This document shows positions 1-8,276 of a stretch of DNA of 64,000 bases, piece after piece; the stretch's first letter is position 1; each line of letters begins with the position of its first letter. The stretch covers positions 2,767,252-2,831,251 of the forward strand of contig NZ_CP004078.1 of assembly GCF_000612505.1 (NCBI RefSeq), read 5' to 3'. The notes beneath the pieces were generated by a model. The model worked only from the letters and a program-made list of their open reading frames with translations. It had not been told where the DNA came from and ran no database searches. Made by a program: the position numbers and the translations under genes. Origin of the DNA: Paenibacillus sabinae T27. GTDB lineage: Bacteria > Bacillota > Bacilli > Paenibacillales > Paenibacillaceae.

Positions 1-1472
1 TGGCGCGCTATAATCGCCTCGGTATCCATCTCTTCCAGGAAGGTCGATTGATATTGAATCTTAGCCCGCGGAATAGCAGTCAATTTGCCGATTTGCTCCC
101 GGGTTTCCTTGCGTCCATGCGTTTCCAGCAAACCGATGACGACATCTATACCTTTGCCGAGCAGAAGATTCCCTTCCTGCAGCATTTTGTAGGTCTTGCC
201 TACACCCGGGGCCGCGCCGATGTATACCTTGAGGGTGCCGTGACGGATCGTTTCAATTTTTTTCTGGATCTCTTGGCTGGTCAATCGATGGAAGGGTTCC
301 TCCTGCCTCTTCGGTCGCTTAATGGGTAAGATCCGCTCCCCTTCCTGCTCGGCCCGATCCGCCATCAGGAACACATCGATGTTTCTTGTTTTGCGCAATA
401 CACGGTTCGCAATGGAGCCCTGCCATTTTTCCTGCCAGCTACTTTTCTTGGAATGTCCCATGACGATCCGAGTCACATTGTTCTGAATGGCATAACGAAC
501 CAATTCGGAAGGAAGCTTACGCAGACGGGCCATCTGAAGCTCTTCAAACCGGGCATCCACCCGCTTCACCAGCTTGATGATGGATTGCTTGAACGTTTGC
601 TGCTCCTTGGTCAGCGGCTTATCGGACTTAACGAAAGTTACAACGATTAGTTCGCCGTTAAGCCGTTTGGCGATTTGCTGGCCTCTTCTCACATAAAGGG
701 AACCGTTCCAATGGTATTGCGCTGACACGAGAATCCGCTCGGTAGCACCAGAAGGGCCGACAAGTCCGTGCTCTTCCCTGTGCTTCTCCAAAGACTCGTT
801 AACCCCTTCGGCCACCAGCCGCAAGGATAATTCGCGAAGGACGGCAAGATTACCGCGTCGAGACAGCGCAGGATGGGTCACGTCGCCCAGAACTCCTTCT
901 TCAATCCGCTTCAGAATCGTTTCAGGAGAAACGTCAATCAGGCGAACTTCATCCGCCAGTTCCAATGTATCCATGGGTACCGTGTTCTCCGCCCGAATCC
1001 CCGTCATTTTGAAGATGGATTCTCCTACTCCTTCCAGTTCATAAACATTGACGGTCGTAATCACGCTTATGCCATTTTCCATCAGGAAGCGGATATCTTC
1101 AAGCCGTGTGGCAAACTGTGCCCCTTTTCGATTACGATGGGCCAGCCCATCCACCAGCAGCACCTCGGGATTTCGTTTCAGCAGGGTTTCCAAAGGAAGG
1201 TCTTTCTGCTCTTTGCCACCCTTCAACCAGTGGAGGCTGGGAATACGATCCAGTTCCTCGAGCTGCTGTACCGTTTCGGTCCGCTGCATGGTGGACACGG
1301 CGCAGCACACCACATCAATGCCACGTTCCTTGAGCAACCTGCCTTCTTGCAGCATATGATACGTCTTGCCTGACCCGCTGACCGAACCGATGATAATTTT
1401 CAGCCTTCCCCGGTGCAGACGATATATGGAGTATAGGATTTCTTCCGGTGTTTTACGTTTATATGGCGGCAT
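1..1472 (-). CDS. KdpD-like sensor with two KdpD N-terminal domains, partial at window edge
   Basis: The frame stays open for 490 codons and runs out of the window at base 1, so the C terminus is unknown. The ATG at 1472 follows GGAGAGGGG. Residues about 22-240 form a KdpD-type nucleotide-binding domain with a Walker A loop at 29-37 (GSVSGSGKT) and a Walker B-like VDGLAHRN at 107-114, where KdpD normally has DE or DD. A universal-stress-protein-like stretch follows (about 250-370). A second KdpD N-terminal domain starts near residue 410 with a canonical GAAPGVGKT loop. It lies 74 bp after kdpC in the same direction, so it probably ends the kdp operon. Kinase-less short KdpD proteins encoded after kdpABC are known in cyanobacteria and Alicyclobacillus; the doubled sensor domain is the odd part. 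No kinase domain is visible in this window. Confidence 0.85.
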   Translation of the reverse strand, partial: MPPYKRKTPEEILYSIYRLHRGRLKIIIGSVSGSGKTYHMLQEGRLLKERGIDVVCCAVSTMQRTETVQQLEELDRIPSLHWLKGGKEQKDLPLETLLKRNPEVLLVDGLAHRNRKGAQFATRLEDIRFLMENGISVITTVNVYELEGVGESIFKMTGIRAENTVPMDTLELADEVRLIDVSPETILKRIEEGVLGDVTHPALSRRGNLAVLRELSLRLVAEGVNESLEKHREEHGLVGPSGATERILVSAQYHWNGSLYVRRGQQIAKRLNGELIVVTFVKSDKPLTKEQQTFKQSIIKLVKRVDARFEELQMARLRKLPSELVRYAIQNNVTRIVMGHSKKSSWQEKWQGSIANRVLRKTRNIDVFLMADRAEQEGERILPIKRPKRQEEPFHRLTSQEIQKKIETIRHGTLKVYIGAAPGVGKTYKMLQEGNLLLGKGIDVVIGLLETHGRKETREQIGKLTAIPRAKIQYQSTFLEEMDTEAIIAR

Positions 1473-1505
1473 TTGGTTCCCCTCTCTCCGTTCAAACCAC
1501 AAACG

Positions 1506-1535
1506 GCCCCGTCCATCAAAAATCGCGGACAGGGC
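1506..1535 (-). other. Hairpin in kdpC-KdpD-like spacer
   Basis: GCCCCGTCC and GGACAGGGC form a 9-bp stem with one mismatch between kdpC and the downstream sensor gene. There is no T tract on the minus strand, so this looks like an RNA stability or partial-attenuation element rather than a terminator. Confidence 0.4.
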
Positions 1536-1546
1536 TATTCGCAGAG

Positions 1547-2116
1547 CTATTTCGCTAACAGCTCCGATAAAGCCATATTCAGCTTCAGCACATTGACACG
1601 TTCTTCGCCGAACAATCCAAGGTCGCGTCCTTGAGTATGCTCTATCACCAATTTCTCCAGCGTATTCTTCTGGATTCCGGTCAAGCTGCTGATTCTGGGA
1701 ATCTGCGCCAGTGCCGAAGCGGGGGAAATATCCGGATCGAGGCCGGACCCTGAATTCGTGATCAGATCAACCGGCAGGTTATTGACTGGGACATCCGGAT
1801 TGTCCGCCTTCCACTTAGTAACCGAATTCTGAACGCGCCGCAGCAGATCAGGATTGGAAGGGGCATAATTCGGCGTGCCGGATGAAGCGGCATTGTATTC
1901 AATGCTGGAGACCCTGCCGTGAAAATATCTGGGGGATACAAACGTCTGCCCAATCAATTCGGAGCCGATCAACTGGTTATTGCCGTCATATACCAGGCTC
2001 CCGTTGGCTTTATGCGGCATGAAGACTTGGGCGATTCCCGTCACCGCCAATTGATAAATCATAACAATAATCATCAGAAGGATACTTGTTCTTATTGTAA
2101 CCGTTATTGTCTTCAC
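1547..2116 (-). CDS. kdpC: Potassium-transporting ATPase subunit C
   Basis: KdpC is the small single-pass subunit that stabilises nucleotide binding by KdpB in the K+-pumping complex. The protein has one N-terminal membrane segment (about residues 8-30) followed by the conserved extracytoplasmic domain, including SPRYFHGR, an [14 protein letters not shown] stretch and a VNVLKLN-like C terminus. I place the start at a GTG at 2116, preceded by AGGAAGGATG, giving 190 residues, the usual family length. An ATG at 2152 would add 12 residues and overlap kdpB by 20 bp. The gene is the last canonical subunit of the kdpFABC order. Confidence 0.95.
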   Translation of the reverse strand: MKTITVTIRTSILLMIIVMIYQLAVTGIAQVFMPHKANGSLVYDGNNQLIGSELIGQTFVSPRYFHGRVSSIEYNAASSGTPNYAPSNPDLLRRVQNSVTKWKADNPDVPVNNLPVDLITNSGSGLDPDISPASALAQIPRISSLTGIQKNTLEKLVIEHTQGRDLGLFGEERVNVLKLNMALSELLAK

Positions 2117-2132
2117 CGTTAACCCATCCTTC

Positions 2133-4160
2133 CTACACCATAAATTGAACAAGCAAATCGATCAGCTTAATGCCGATAAACGGTACGATGACGCCGCCGA
2201 GACCGTAGATGAGCAGGTTGCGGCTTAGCAATCTGGAAGAACTCATCGGTTTGTAGGCGACCCCCTTCATCGCCAGCGGAATCAGCAGCGGAATAATGAT
2301 CGCGTTAAAAATGAGCGCTGACAGGATGGCGGACAGCGGAGAATGCAGCCCCATGATGTTGAGCACTTTCATTTCCGGAATCGCCACCATAAACATCGCG
2401 GGAATAATCGCAAAATATTTGGCGATATCATTCGCAATACTGAAGGTGGTCAGCGCTCCGCGTGTCATCAACAGCTGCTTCCCGATGGACACCACTTCAA
2501 TGATTTTGGAGGGGTCCGAATCCAGATCGACCATATTGGCCGCTTCCTTGGCGGCAACCGTTCCGCTGTTCATGGCAATCCCCACATCCGCCTGCGCCAG
2601 TGCGGGAGCATCGTTCGTTCCGTCGCCGGTCATGGCGACCAGCTTGCCTTCCGCCTGTTCCCGGCGAATGACGGCGATTTTATCCTCCGGTTTGCTCTCG
2701 GCGATAAAGGCATCCACCCCTGCTTCCGCGGCAATCGTTGCGGCTGTCAGCGGATTGTCGCCTGTGCACATAATCGTTTTGATGCCCATTTTCCGCATTT
2801 GGTCAAACCGTTCTCTCATCCCCGGTTTAACGGTATCTTTCAGATAGATGAGACCGAAGATCGTTTGATCGACGGCTACGGCCAGCGGCGTTCCGCCGGC
2901 AGAGGCGATGGCATCGCTGCTTTCCTGAAACCCTTTCGGAATGAAGCCGCCCTGTTCGGCAACCCACTGCTTCACGGCATCAACGGCTCCTTTGCGGACC
3001 TTCCGCCCATCCTGCAGATCGACGCCGCTCATTCGGGTTTCCGCTTTGAACTCGATAAACTCCGCACCTTCCGCCAATTTTTCAGGGAACGACAGCCCCT
3101 GCTTGTTTAGCAGCTCCAGTACGGAGCGACCCTCCGGAGTCTCATCCTTGACCGAGCTGATCGCCGCCCACATCGCCACTTCCTGAGCGCTGTAATTCTC
3201 AGCCGGAACAAATTCGCTGGCCATCCGGTTGCCGTACGTGATCGTTCCCGTCTTATCCAGAATAATCGTGTTGATATCGCCAGACGCTTCAACGGCCTTT
3301 CCTGACATCGCCAGAACGTTGAACTGGGTGACACGGTCCATTCCCGCAATCCCGATAGCGGAGAGCAAGCCGCCGATCGTGGTAGGAATCAGGCAGACCA
3401 GCAGTGCGATCAGCACGGGGATTTCCAGCCGGATATTCAGATAATCCGCGAAGAAAGGCAGCGTAATGACAACAAGCAGAAAGATAATGGTCAGGCTGAC
3501 CAAAACGGTATTCAGCGCAATTTCATTCGGCGTTTTTTGCCGTTTCGCCCCTTCAACCAGAGAAATCATCCGATCCAGAAAAGATTCTCCGGGATCGCTG
3601 GTGATGCGGACCTTAATCTGGTCGCTGATGACCCGGGTGCCTCCGGTCACCGAACTGAAGTCACCGCCCGCCTCTTTAATAACCGGAGCAGATTCCCCGG
3701 TAATTGCCGATTCATCCACAGACGCCAATCCTTCAATGACTTCGCCGTCCCCCGGAATCATCTCTCCTTGGGCAACAATGACCACATCGCCCTTGCGCAG
3801 CTCTGTGGAAGAGACAGTTTTGACGCCTTGACCTGTCACTTTATTGGCCGAAATTTCTTTCTTGGTCTTCTTAAGCGAATCGGCCTGTGCTTTGCCGCGC
3901 CCTTCGGCCAGAGCCTCAGCGAAATTGGCGAACAGCACGGTGAACAGCAGGACCAAGGCCACGGAGGCGTTGAAGCCTGTTGTTACCGTTCCGCCAAAAG
4001 CGTTCGGAACAAAGAGCAAAAACAAGGTAATCAGAAATCCGACTTCCACCACGAACATGACCGGATTACGCATCATGATCCGCGGATCCAGTTTGACAAA
4101 GGCCTGCTTGACGGCCTGACTGACAATTTCTCTTGATAATGTGCTTTTACGGGTGCTCAT
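2133..4160 (-). CDS. kdpB: Potassium-transporting ATPase subunit B (P-type ATPase)
   Basis: This is the catalytic P-type ATPase of the Kdp K+ pump, 675 residues as expected. Visible landmarks are TGES at 154-157 in the actuator domain, the phosphorylation motif DKTGT with the aspartate at about 302, and the hinge [10 protein letters not shown] in the C-terminal half. About seven membrane segments are present. The ATG at 4160 follows GGAGGAG. It is separated by 25 bp from kdpA and followed immediately by kdpC. The Ser of TGES is intact; in E. coli that Ser is an inhibitory phosphorylation site. Confidence 0.98.
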   Translation of the reverse strand: MSTRKSTLSREIVSQAVKQAFVKLDPRIMMRNPVMFVVEVGFLITLFLLFVPNAFGGTVTTGFNASVALVLLFTVLFANFAEALAEGRGKAQADSLKKTKKEISANKVTGQGVKTVSSTELRKGDVVIVAQGEMIPGDGEVIEGLASVDESAITGESAPVIKEAGGDFSSVTGGTRVISDQIKVRITSDPGESFLDRMISLVEGAKRQKTPNEIALNTVLVSLTIIFLLVVITLPFFADYLNIRLEIPVLIALLVCLIPTTIGGLLSAIGIAGMDRVTQFNVLAMSGKAVEASGDINTIILDKTGTITYGNRMASEFVPAENYSAQEVAMWAAISSVKDETPEGRSVLELLNKQGLSFPEKLAEGAEFIEFKAETRMSGVDLQDGRKVRKGAVDAVKQWVAEQGGFIPKGFQESSDAIASAGGTPLAVAVDQTIFGLIYLKDTVKPGMRERFDQMRKMGIKTIMCTGDNPLTAATIAAEAGVDAFIAESKPEDKIAVIRREQAEGKLVAMTGDGTNDAPALAQADVGIAMNSGTVAAKEAANMVDLDSDPSKIIEVVSIGKQLLMTRGALTTFSIANDIAKYFAIIPAMFMVAIPEMKVLNIMGLHSPLSAILSALIFNAIIIPLLIPLAMKGVAYKPMSSSRLLSRNLLIYGLGGVIVPFIGIKLIDLLVQFMV

Positions 4161-4185
4161 TTTTTCTCCTCCATCCGGTTCCGCT

Positions 4186-5862
4186 CTATGGCTTCAGCGT
4201 CAAATATTCAGCAATCGGTCCCAGCGCAACGGCCGGGAAGAACGTCAACGCTCCGACGATCAGTACGGCGCCGATAAATACGGTACCGAACAAAATATTG
4301 TCTGTCCGGAATGTTCCCGCCGTCTCGGGTACGCTCTTCTTGGCGGCAAGCGAGCCGGCTACAGCCAGCATGGTAATGACTGGGAAATAGCGGCCGAGAA
4401 ACATGACAATGCCGGTAGAAATATTCCAGAACGGTGTCGCGTCGCCAAGCCCTTCAAAGCCGGAACCATTGTTGGCCGCCGAAGAAGTAAATTCATACAA
4501 GGCTTGGGACAGCCCGTGAAAGCCTGGGTTGGAAATGGTATCCGGATGAGCATACAAAGCGAATGCCGTGGGCAGCAAAATCAACAGGGGACTGATAATC
4601 AGCGTGACCGCAATCAGCTTCATCTCTTTGCCCTCGATCTTCTTCCCAAGGAACTCCGGTGTTCGGCCGACCATGAGTCCGGACAGAAAGACCGCGATCA
4701 TCGCATACATCAGCACGTTAATGAAACCTGCCCCCACCCCGCCAAAGACCGTATTTAGCATCATATTGCCAAGGGCAACCAGACCGCCTATTGGTGTCAG
4801 GGTATCATGCATCGTGTTCACCGCTCCGGTTTCGGTAGCCGTAGTGACAACCGAATACAGGGTGGACTGGGCAGCGCCGAAGCGCACCTCTTTGCCCTCC
4901 ATCGAACCCTGCGCATGCTGGATGCCCAAAGCATTTATCACCGGGTTACCCGTATTCTCGCTTGCCAGGGAAATGCCGAGAAGAACCACAAACATCATAA
5001 CCATTGAAGCAAACAGTACGCGTCCCTGCTTCCTGTTGCCTACCATTTTCCCGTAAGTGAAGGGCAGCGATGCCGGTAGCAGCAGCATGAGCACGATTTG
5101 CAGAAAATTGCTGAATCCGCTCGGATTCTCAAACGGATGGGCCGAGTTCACCCCGAAGAAACCGCCGCCGTTATTGCCGAATTCCTTAATCGACAGAAAT
5201 GACGCCACAGGACCGCGGGCAATTTCCTGGGTCGCTCCTTCAAGCGTATGGGCCACCGCTGCCGGTTCCAGCGTCTGCGGAACGCCCATCGCCACGAACA
5301 CGAACGCCAGCACAAAGGAAACCGGAAGAAGGATGCGGGTAATGCACCGTATCATATCTACGAAAAAGTTCCCCAGCGGCTTGCCGGAAAGAGCCCGAAT
5401 GAAGGCGATGGCGCCAGCCAGGGCTGAAGCGGGAGCGGTAAACATCATAAAGATAATGCCAATCATTTGCGACAAATAAGACAAGCCGCTTTCACCGCTG
5501 TAATGCTGCAGATTCGTATTGGTCATAAAGCTAATCGCCGTGTTAAACGCCAGAGTGGGTTCCATGGATGCGATCCGGGTTGGGTTCAGCGGCAGCACTC
5601 CCTGAAAGCGGAAGATGAGGTATACCAGCAGGATCATGACCGAATTGCTTAGCAGCAGAGCCAGGGCGTATTCCTTCCAGCTTTGGTTCTCCTTCCGTAT
5701 TCCCCCGAGCGCGTAGACAGGCTTCTCCAGCCAGCCGAACCAGCGGTCAAGTCCTGTTCTCTCGTAGTTGAATACTTCCGCTATATACAGCCCCGCGGGG
5801 CGGGCAAGCAGCAAGGCAATCAATACCGTTACTGCGATTGCAAGTAAAGATGTTGTGGTCAC
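4186..5862 (-). CDS. kdpA: Potassium-transporting ATPase subunit A
   Basis: KdpA is the K+-selective channel-like subunit related to SKT transporters. The protein is about 558 residues, very hydrophobic, with selectivity-loop stretches such as [13 protein letters not shown] and [12 protein letters not shown] typical of the family. I choose the GTG at 5862 because AGGAGGGA lies seven bases upstream; an upstream ATG at 5883 would place the ribosome binding site inside the gene. It follows kdpF by about 25 bp and precedes kdpB. Confidence 0.97.
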   Translation of the reverse strand: MTTTSLLAIAVTVLIALLLARPAGLYIAEVFNYERTGLDRWFGWLEKPVYALGGIRKENQSWKEYALALLLSNSVMILLVYLIFRFQGVLPLNPTRIASMEPTLAFNTAISFMTNTNLQHYSGESGLSYLSQMIGIIFMMFTAPASALAGAIAFIRALSGKPLGNFFVDMIRCITRILLPVSFVLAFVFVAMGVPQTLEPAAVAHTLEGATQEIARGPVASFLSIKEFGNNGGGFFGVNSAHPFENPSGFSNFLQIVLMLLLPASLPFTYGKMVGNRKQGRVLFASMVMMFVVLLGISLASENTGNPVINALGIQHAQGSMEGKEVRFGAAQSTLYSVVTTATETGAVNTMHDTLTPIGGLVALGNMMLNTVFGGVGAGFINVLMYAMIAVFLSGLMVGRTPEFLGKKIEGKEMKLIAVTLIISPLLILLPTAFALYAHPDTISNPGFHGLSQALYEFTSSAANNGSGFEGLGDATPFWNISTGIVMFLGRYFPVITMLAVAGSLAAKKSVPETAGTFRTDNILFGTVFIGAVLIVGALTFFPAVALGPIAEYLTLKP

Positions 5863-5886
5863 GGGAATCCCTCCTGAAATCATTGG

Positions 5887-5967
5887 CTAAAACTTTTCCG
5901 GGTTAATAAGCGCGTAGGTCAGGTATACAAGCAGCGCAGCTATGATGACAGCGAGTCCCCAGATCAT
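5887..5967 (-). CDS. kdpF: KdpF-like small membrane subunit
   Basis: A 26-residue peptide beginning MIWGLAVIIAALL and ending INPEKF, essentially one membrane helix. Size, position directly before kdpA and the Asn-Pro-Glu-Lys-Phe end match KdpF, the small subunit that stabilises the KdpABC complex. Its ATG overlaps the stop codon of the preceding small gene (ATGA), so the two are probably translationally coupled. The upstream GGAAG is a modest ribosome binding site. Confidence 0.88.
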   Translation of the reverse strand: MIWGLAVIIAALLVYLTYALINPEKF

Positions 5968-6071
5968 CCCCGGTCACTTCCTTCATCAATCGTCTTGGAT
6001 GCCCATTTGCAAAGTCCAATCATGAGTACAACAAGCAGCAATAGGGTGACAATCATATAAAGATCCAGCAC
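5964..6071 (-). CDS. 35-residue membrane peptide upstream of kdpF
   Basis: A GTG start at 6071 sits seven bases after GGAGGAGGAAG, the strongest ribosome binding site in the operon. The peptide has one membrane helix (LYMIVTLLLLVVLMIGL) and a charged tail (KWASKTIDEGSD). Its stop overlaps the kdpF start. It is not KdpF itself, which follows. It may be an extra small subunit or regulator of the Kdp pump; function is inferred from position only. Confidence 0.7.
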   Translation of the reverse strand: MLDLYMIVTLLLLVVLMIGLCKWASKTIDEGSDRG

Positions 6072-6103
6072 AGTAACACTTCCTCCTCCAAAACATTAAG
6101 ATA

Positions 6104-6436
6104 TCAATGATATATCTCTTCTCCCAGCACCTGATTTACAGCCTCAATGAAAGCGCGATAGCCTCCATCTCCATCCGTCCGGTGAGGAAGCGCCAAACGC
6201 AGTATCATCTCGATCCGCTGCTGATCAAACTCATAGCTGCCAAGCAGAATGTCCCGAATTTCGTCATGAGACACTCCTTGAGCAAACTTTTGAGCTGCTT
6301 GATAGACAGCGTTGTCTTCATAACCTCCGCTTATAGTCGGCTTTACCAAATTCAGATATGCCGATACTTTTTTTGCGATGTATAGTATTACCAGCACAAT
6401 GATAATTACACCCGTCACTTTGAAAAGCCCATTCAT
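6104..6436 (-). CDS. Hypothetical membrane-anchored protein, first gene of kdp operon
   Basis: A 110-residue protein with an N-terminal membrane helix (about residues 6-24) and a soluble acidic cytoplasmic part rich in short helices (YQAAQKFAQGVSHDEIRDILL). The ATG at 6436 follows GAAAGGATGG. It lies 32 bp ahead of the 35-residue peptide on the same strand and downstream of the candidate KdpE site, so it is likely the first gene of the Kdp transporter operon. I do not recognise the family; the helical repeat around DEIRDIL resembles short coil or helical-bundle modules. Confidence 0.75.
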   Translation of the reverse strand: MNGLFKVTGVIIIVLVILYIAKKVSAYLNLVKPTISGGYEDNAVYQAAQKFAQGVSHDEIRDILLGSYEFDQQRIEMILRLALPHRTDGDGGYRAFIEAVNQVLGEEIYH

Positions 6437-6515
6437 GTTTTATCCATCCTTTCTATCAAGTTCCGAAATCAGCGTAACATTCTGGCCGTTAGTTTAGGAT
6501 TAGAGTTTTCTTGAA

Positions 6516-6540
6516 AGAAATAAAGATAATATTAAGATTT
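6516..6540 (-). promoter_or_regulatory. Candidate KdpE site upstream of the kdp transporter operon
   Basis: On the minus strand TCTTAATATTA is followed at exactly 11 bp by TCTTTATTTCT. OmpR-family regulators bind direct half-sites about one helical turn apart, and the same TCTTAAT core recurs twice upstream of kdpD. The region lies about 80 bases ahead of the first operon gene. Confidence 0.5.
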
Positions 6541-6560
6541 CAACCGGCCTCAAACCGCAT

Positions 6561-6590
6561 AAAAAAACCATGCTCCAAAAGAGCATGGTC
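6561..6590 (-). terminator. Rho-independent terminator, minus strand
   Basis: ACCATGCTC and GAGCATGGT form a 9-bp stem with a short loop, followed on the minus strand by seven T residues. It would end transcripts coming from the kdpDE side before the kdp transporter operon. The stem is repeated almost exactly at 7495-7518. Confidence 0.75.
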
Positions 6591-6610
6591 CAGGCCATCG
6601 ACATTCTATA

Positions 6611-6619
6611 TGCTATAAT
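6611..6619 (+). promoter_or_regulatory. Extended -10 promoter of the methyltransferase gene
   Basis: TGCTATAAT is a consensus extended -10 element about 60 bases before the start at 6678. No good -35 is present, which is usual for extended -10 promoters. Confidence 0.5.
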
Positions 6620-6677
6620 GAACTGTAGTCGGATAATGCGTAAGTACGGAAAATTTATATTGGGGAAGGGCGCCGGC

Positions 6678-7427
6678 ATGGACAAGAATGCAGTTTATAC
6701 AACAAACAGCTTCTATTGGGATACAAAAGGAAATGACTTTTTAGAAGCAATCGTGCTTCCTTTTTATGGAGCATTTGTCTCTGAAGAAAAATGCCAACTT
6801 TTTGGTGATGTCTCAGGAAAAAAGATGCTGGAGATAGGCTGTGGAAACGGTCAATCCTTGCAATATCAGGGGGACCGCAAAGCATCTGAACTATGGGGTA
6901 TGGATATATCAGAGAAACAAATCGAAAAGGCAACGCAACATTTGACGTCGTGCGGTCTTTCAGCAAAATTGATCTGTTCTCCCATGGAAGAAGAATGTGG
7001 CATACCAGAGGATTACTTTGACTTTGTTTATTCGATTTATGCCATAGGCTGGACCACCGACCTTGAAGGTACTTTTTGCCGGATCGCTTCTTACCTAAAA
7101 AAAGACGGCGTATTTATTTTCAGTTGGTCTCATCCTATACACAAATGTGTCGTTGCAGAAAACAATATGCTTGCTTTTAACAAGTGTTATTTCGATGAAT
7201 CTTGGTATTCGGTATCTCTTGATTTAGCCGGAGAAGGTGTACTAACATTATCGGACCGTAAACTATCAACCTATGTGAATGCGCTATCAAAAGCGGGATT
7301 TGTCATTGAGCAAATGATTGAGCAATCTGATGATGAAATTATGCAATCGTGGGACGATAACAGCGATTTCGTAAAAAGAGCGAAGATGTTTCCTTTAACT
7401 TTTGTAATCAAAGCAAGAAAACTATAA
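6678..7427 (+). CDS. Class I SAM-dependent methyltransferase
   Basis: A 249-residue soluble protein with a Rossmann SAM-binding motif (MLEIGCGNGQ) and a motif II-like GMDISEKQIEKA, followed by the FDFVYSIYAIGW segment typical of Methyltransf_11/25 enzymes. The substrate cannot be told. The ATG at 6678 follows GGGGAAGGG; earlier in-frame starts overlap the terminator hairpin and promoter. The gene is AT-richer than the kdp genes around it, points the opposite way and is flanked by two copies of one palindrome, which suggests later insertion between kdpE and the transporter operon. Confidence 0.88.
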   Translation: MDKNAVYTTNSFYWDTKGNDFLEAIVLPFYGAFVSEEKCQLFGDVSGKKMLEIGCGNGQSLQYQGDRKASELWGMDISEKQIEKATQHLTSCGLSAKLICSPMEEECGIPEDYFDFVYSIYAIGWTTDLEGTFCRIASYLKKDGVFIFSWSHPIHKCVVAENNMLAFNKCYFDESWYSVSLDLAGEGVLTLSDRKLSTYVNALSKAGFVIEQMIEQSDDEIMQSWDDNSDFVKRAKMFPLTFVIKARKL

Positions 7428-7494
7428 GAGTACAGAATAAGCATTTCCCACGCATCATTCCATAAATATACAGAAGCCATAGATCGACAGTCTA

Positions 7495-7518
7495 GACCAT
7501 GCTCCAAAGAGCATGGTC
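7495..7518. terminator. Palindrome duplicated on the other side of the methyltransferase gene
   Basis: GACCATGCTC and GAGCATGGTC form a perfect 10-bp stem with a 4-base loop. It lies just after the methyltransferase gene and just after kdpE on the other strand. T tracts are poor on both sides, so termination may be weak. It is nearly identical to the hairpin at 6568-6590. Confidence 0.5.
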
Positions 7519-7559
7519 ATTTCATTTCGATTCATTTTCACTTATTCGTTACATTTTCC

Positions 7560-8276
7560 TTACCTGTCGCTAAAATCATCGCCAACCTGAAGCATACGGT
7601 ACCCGATGCCAATATGTGTTTGAATCAACCGCAGCTGTGCGGATTTTTTTTCTATTTTCTTTCGTAGCGTCGCCATAAATACACGCAGGGCGGGCACATC
7701 GTAGGGATGGCTGCCCCAGATCGAATGCAGAATATAATTATGCGTGAGCACTTTGCCTACATTCTTGGCCAGCAGGCATAGAAGTTTATACTCGCTAGGC
7801 GTAAGGTGAATTTCTTCTTCATCCAGCCAAACGCAGCCCGCCGCATAATCGATTCTAAGCGGCCCGTTAATGAACTGGGAAGCATCCTTCTGAAGCTTAT
7901 CGCTGTCATAGCGGATGCGGCGAAGACTAACCCGAAGCCGGGCCAGCAGTTCTTCCACGCTAAAGGGCTTGGTCAGGTAATCGTCCGCGCCTGCATCCAG
8001 CGCCTCGATTTTGTCCCGGTCCTCGCTCCGCGCGCTGACCACGATGATGGGAACGTTCGACCAATCCCGGACTTTTTTTATGATATCTACCCCATCCATA
8101 TCCGGGAGCCCCAAATCCAGAATAATCAAATCCGGTTGTCTGGAAATTGCTTCGATAATGGAGACTTCACCTGTTTCCGCCGTGTGATATCTATACCCTT
8201 GTGTCTCCAGAGTGGTCGTAATCAATTTTCGGATCGGCTTGTCATCCTCCACGACCAGAATGAAAGGTTTATTCAT
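7560..8276 (-). CDS. kdpE: Response regulator KdpE
   Basis: An OmpR-family response regulator of 238 residues: receiver domain with the phospho-acceptor Asp at about 54 (IILDLGLPDMDG), Lys in YLTKPFS, then a winged-helix DNA-binding domain ending GIGYRML. The ATG at 8276 follows GGAGGTGA and overlaps the end of kdpD by 8 bp, so the two are co-translated. KdpE activates the kdp transporter operon, which lies downstream on the same strand beyond the inverted methyltransferase gene. Confidence 0.95.
   Translation of the reverse strand: MNKPFILVVEDDKPIRKLITTTLETQGYRYHTAETGEVSIIEAISRQPDLIILDLGLPDMDGVDIIKKVRDWSNVPIIVVSARSEDRDKIEALDAGADDYLTKPFSVEELLARLRVSLRRIRYDSDKLQKDASQFINGPLRIDYAAGCVWLDEEEIHLTPSEYKLLCLLAKNVGKVLTHNYILHSIWGSHPYDVPALRVFMATLRKKIEKKSAQLRLIQTHIGIGYRMLQVGDDFSDR

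Noticed and set aside
2343..3110. A 255-residue open frame opposite kdpB
   Set aside because: Antisense to conserved kdpB motifs and full of His/Arg typical of shadow frames.
5864..6540. A c-di-AMP (ydaO-type) riboswitch before the kdp genes
   Set aside because: The leader is only about 100 bases and lacks the long conserved paired structure; the repeats better suit KdpE.
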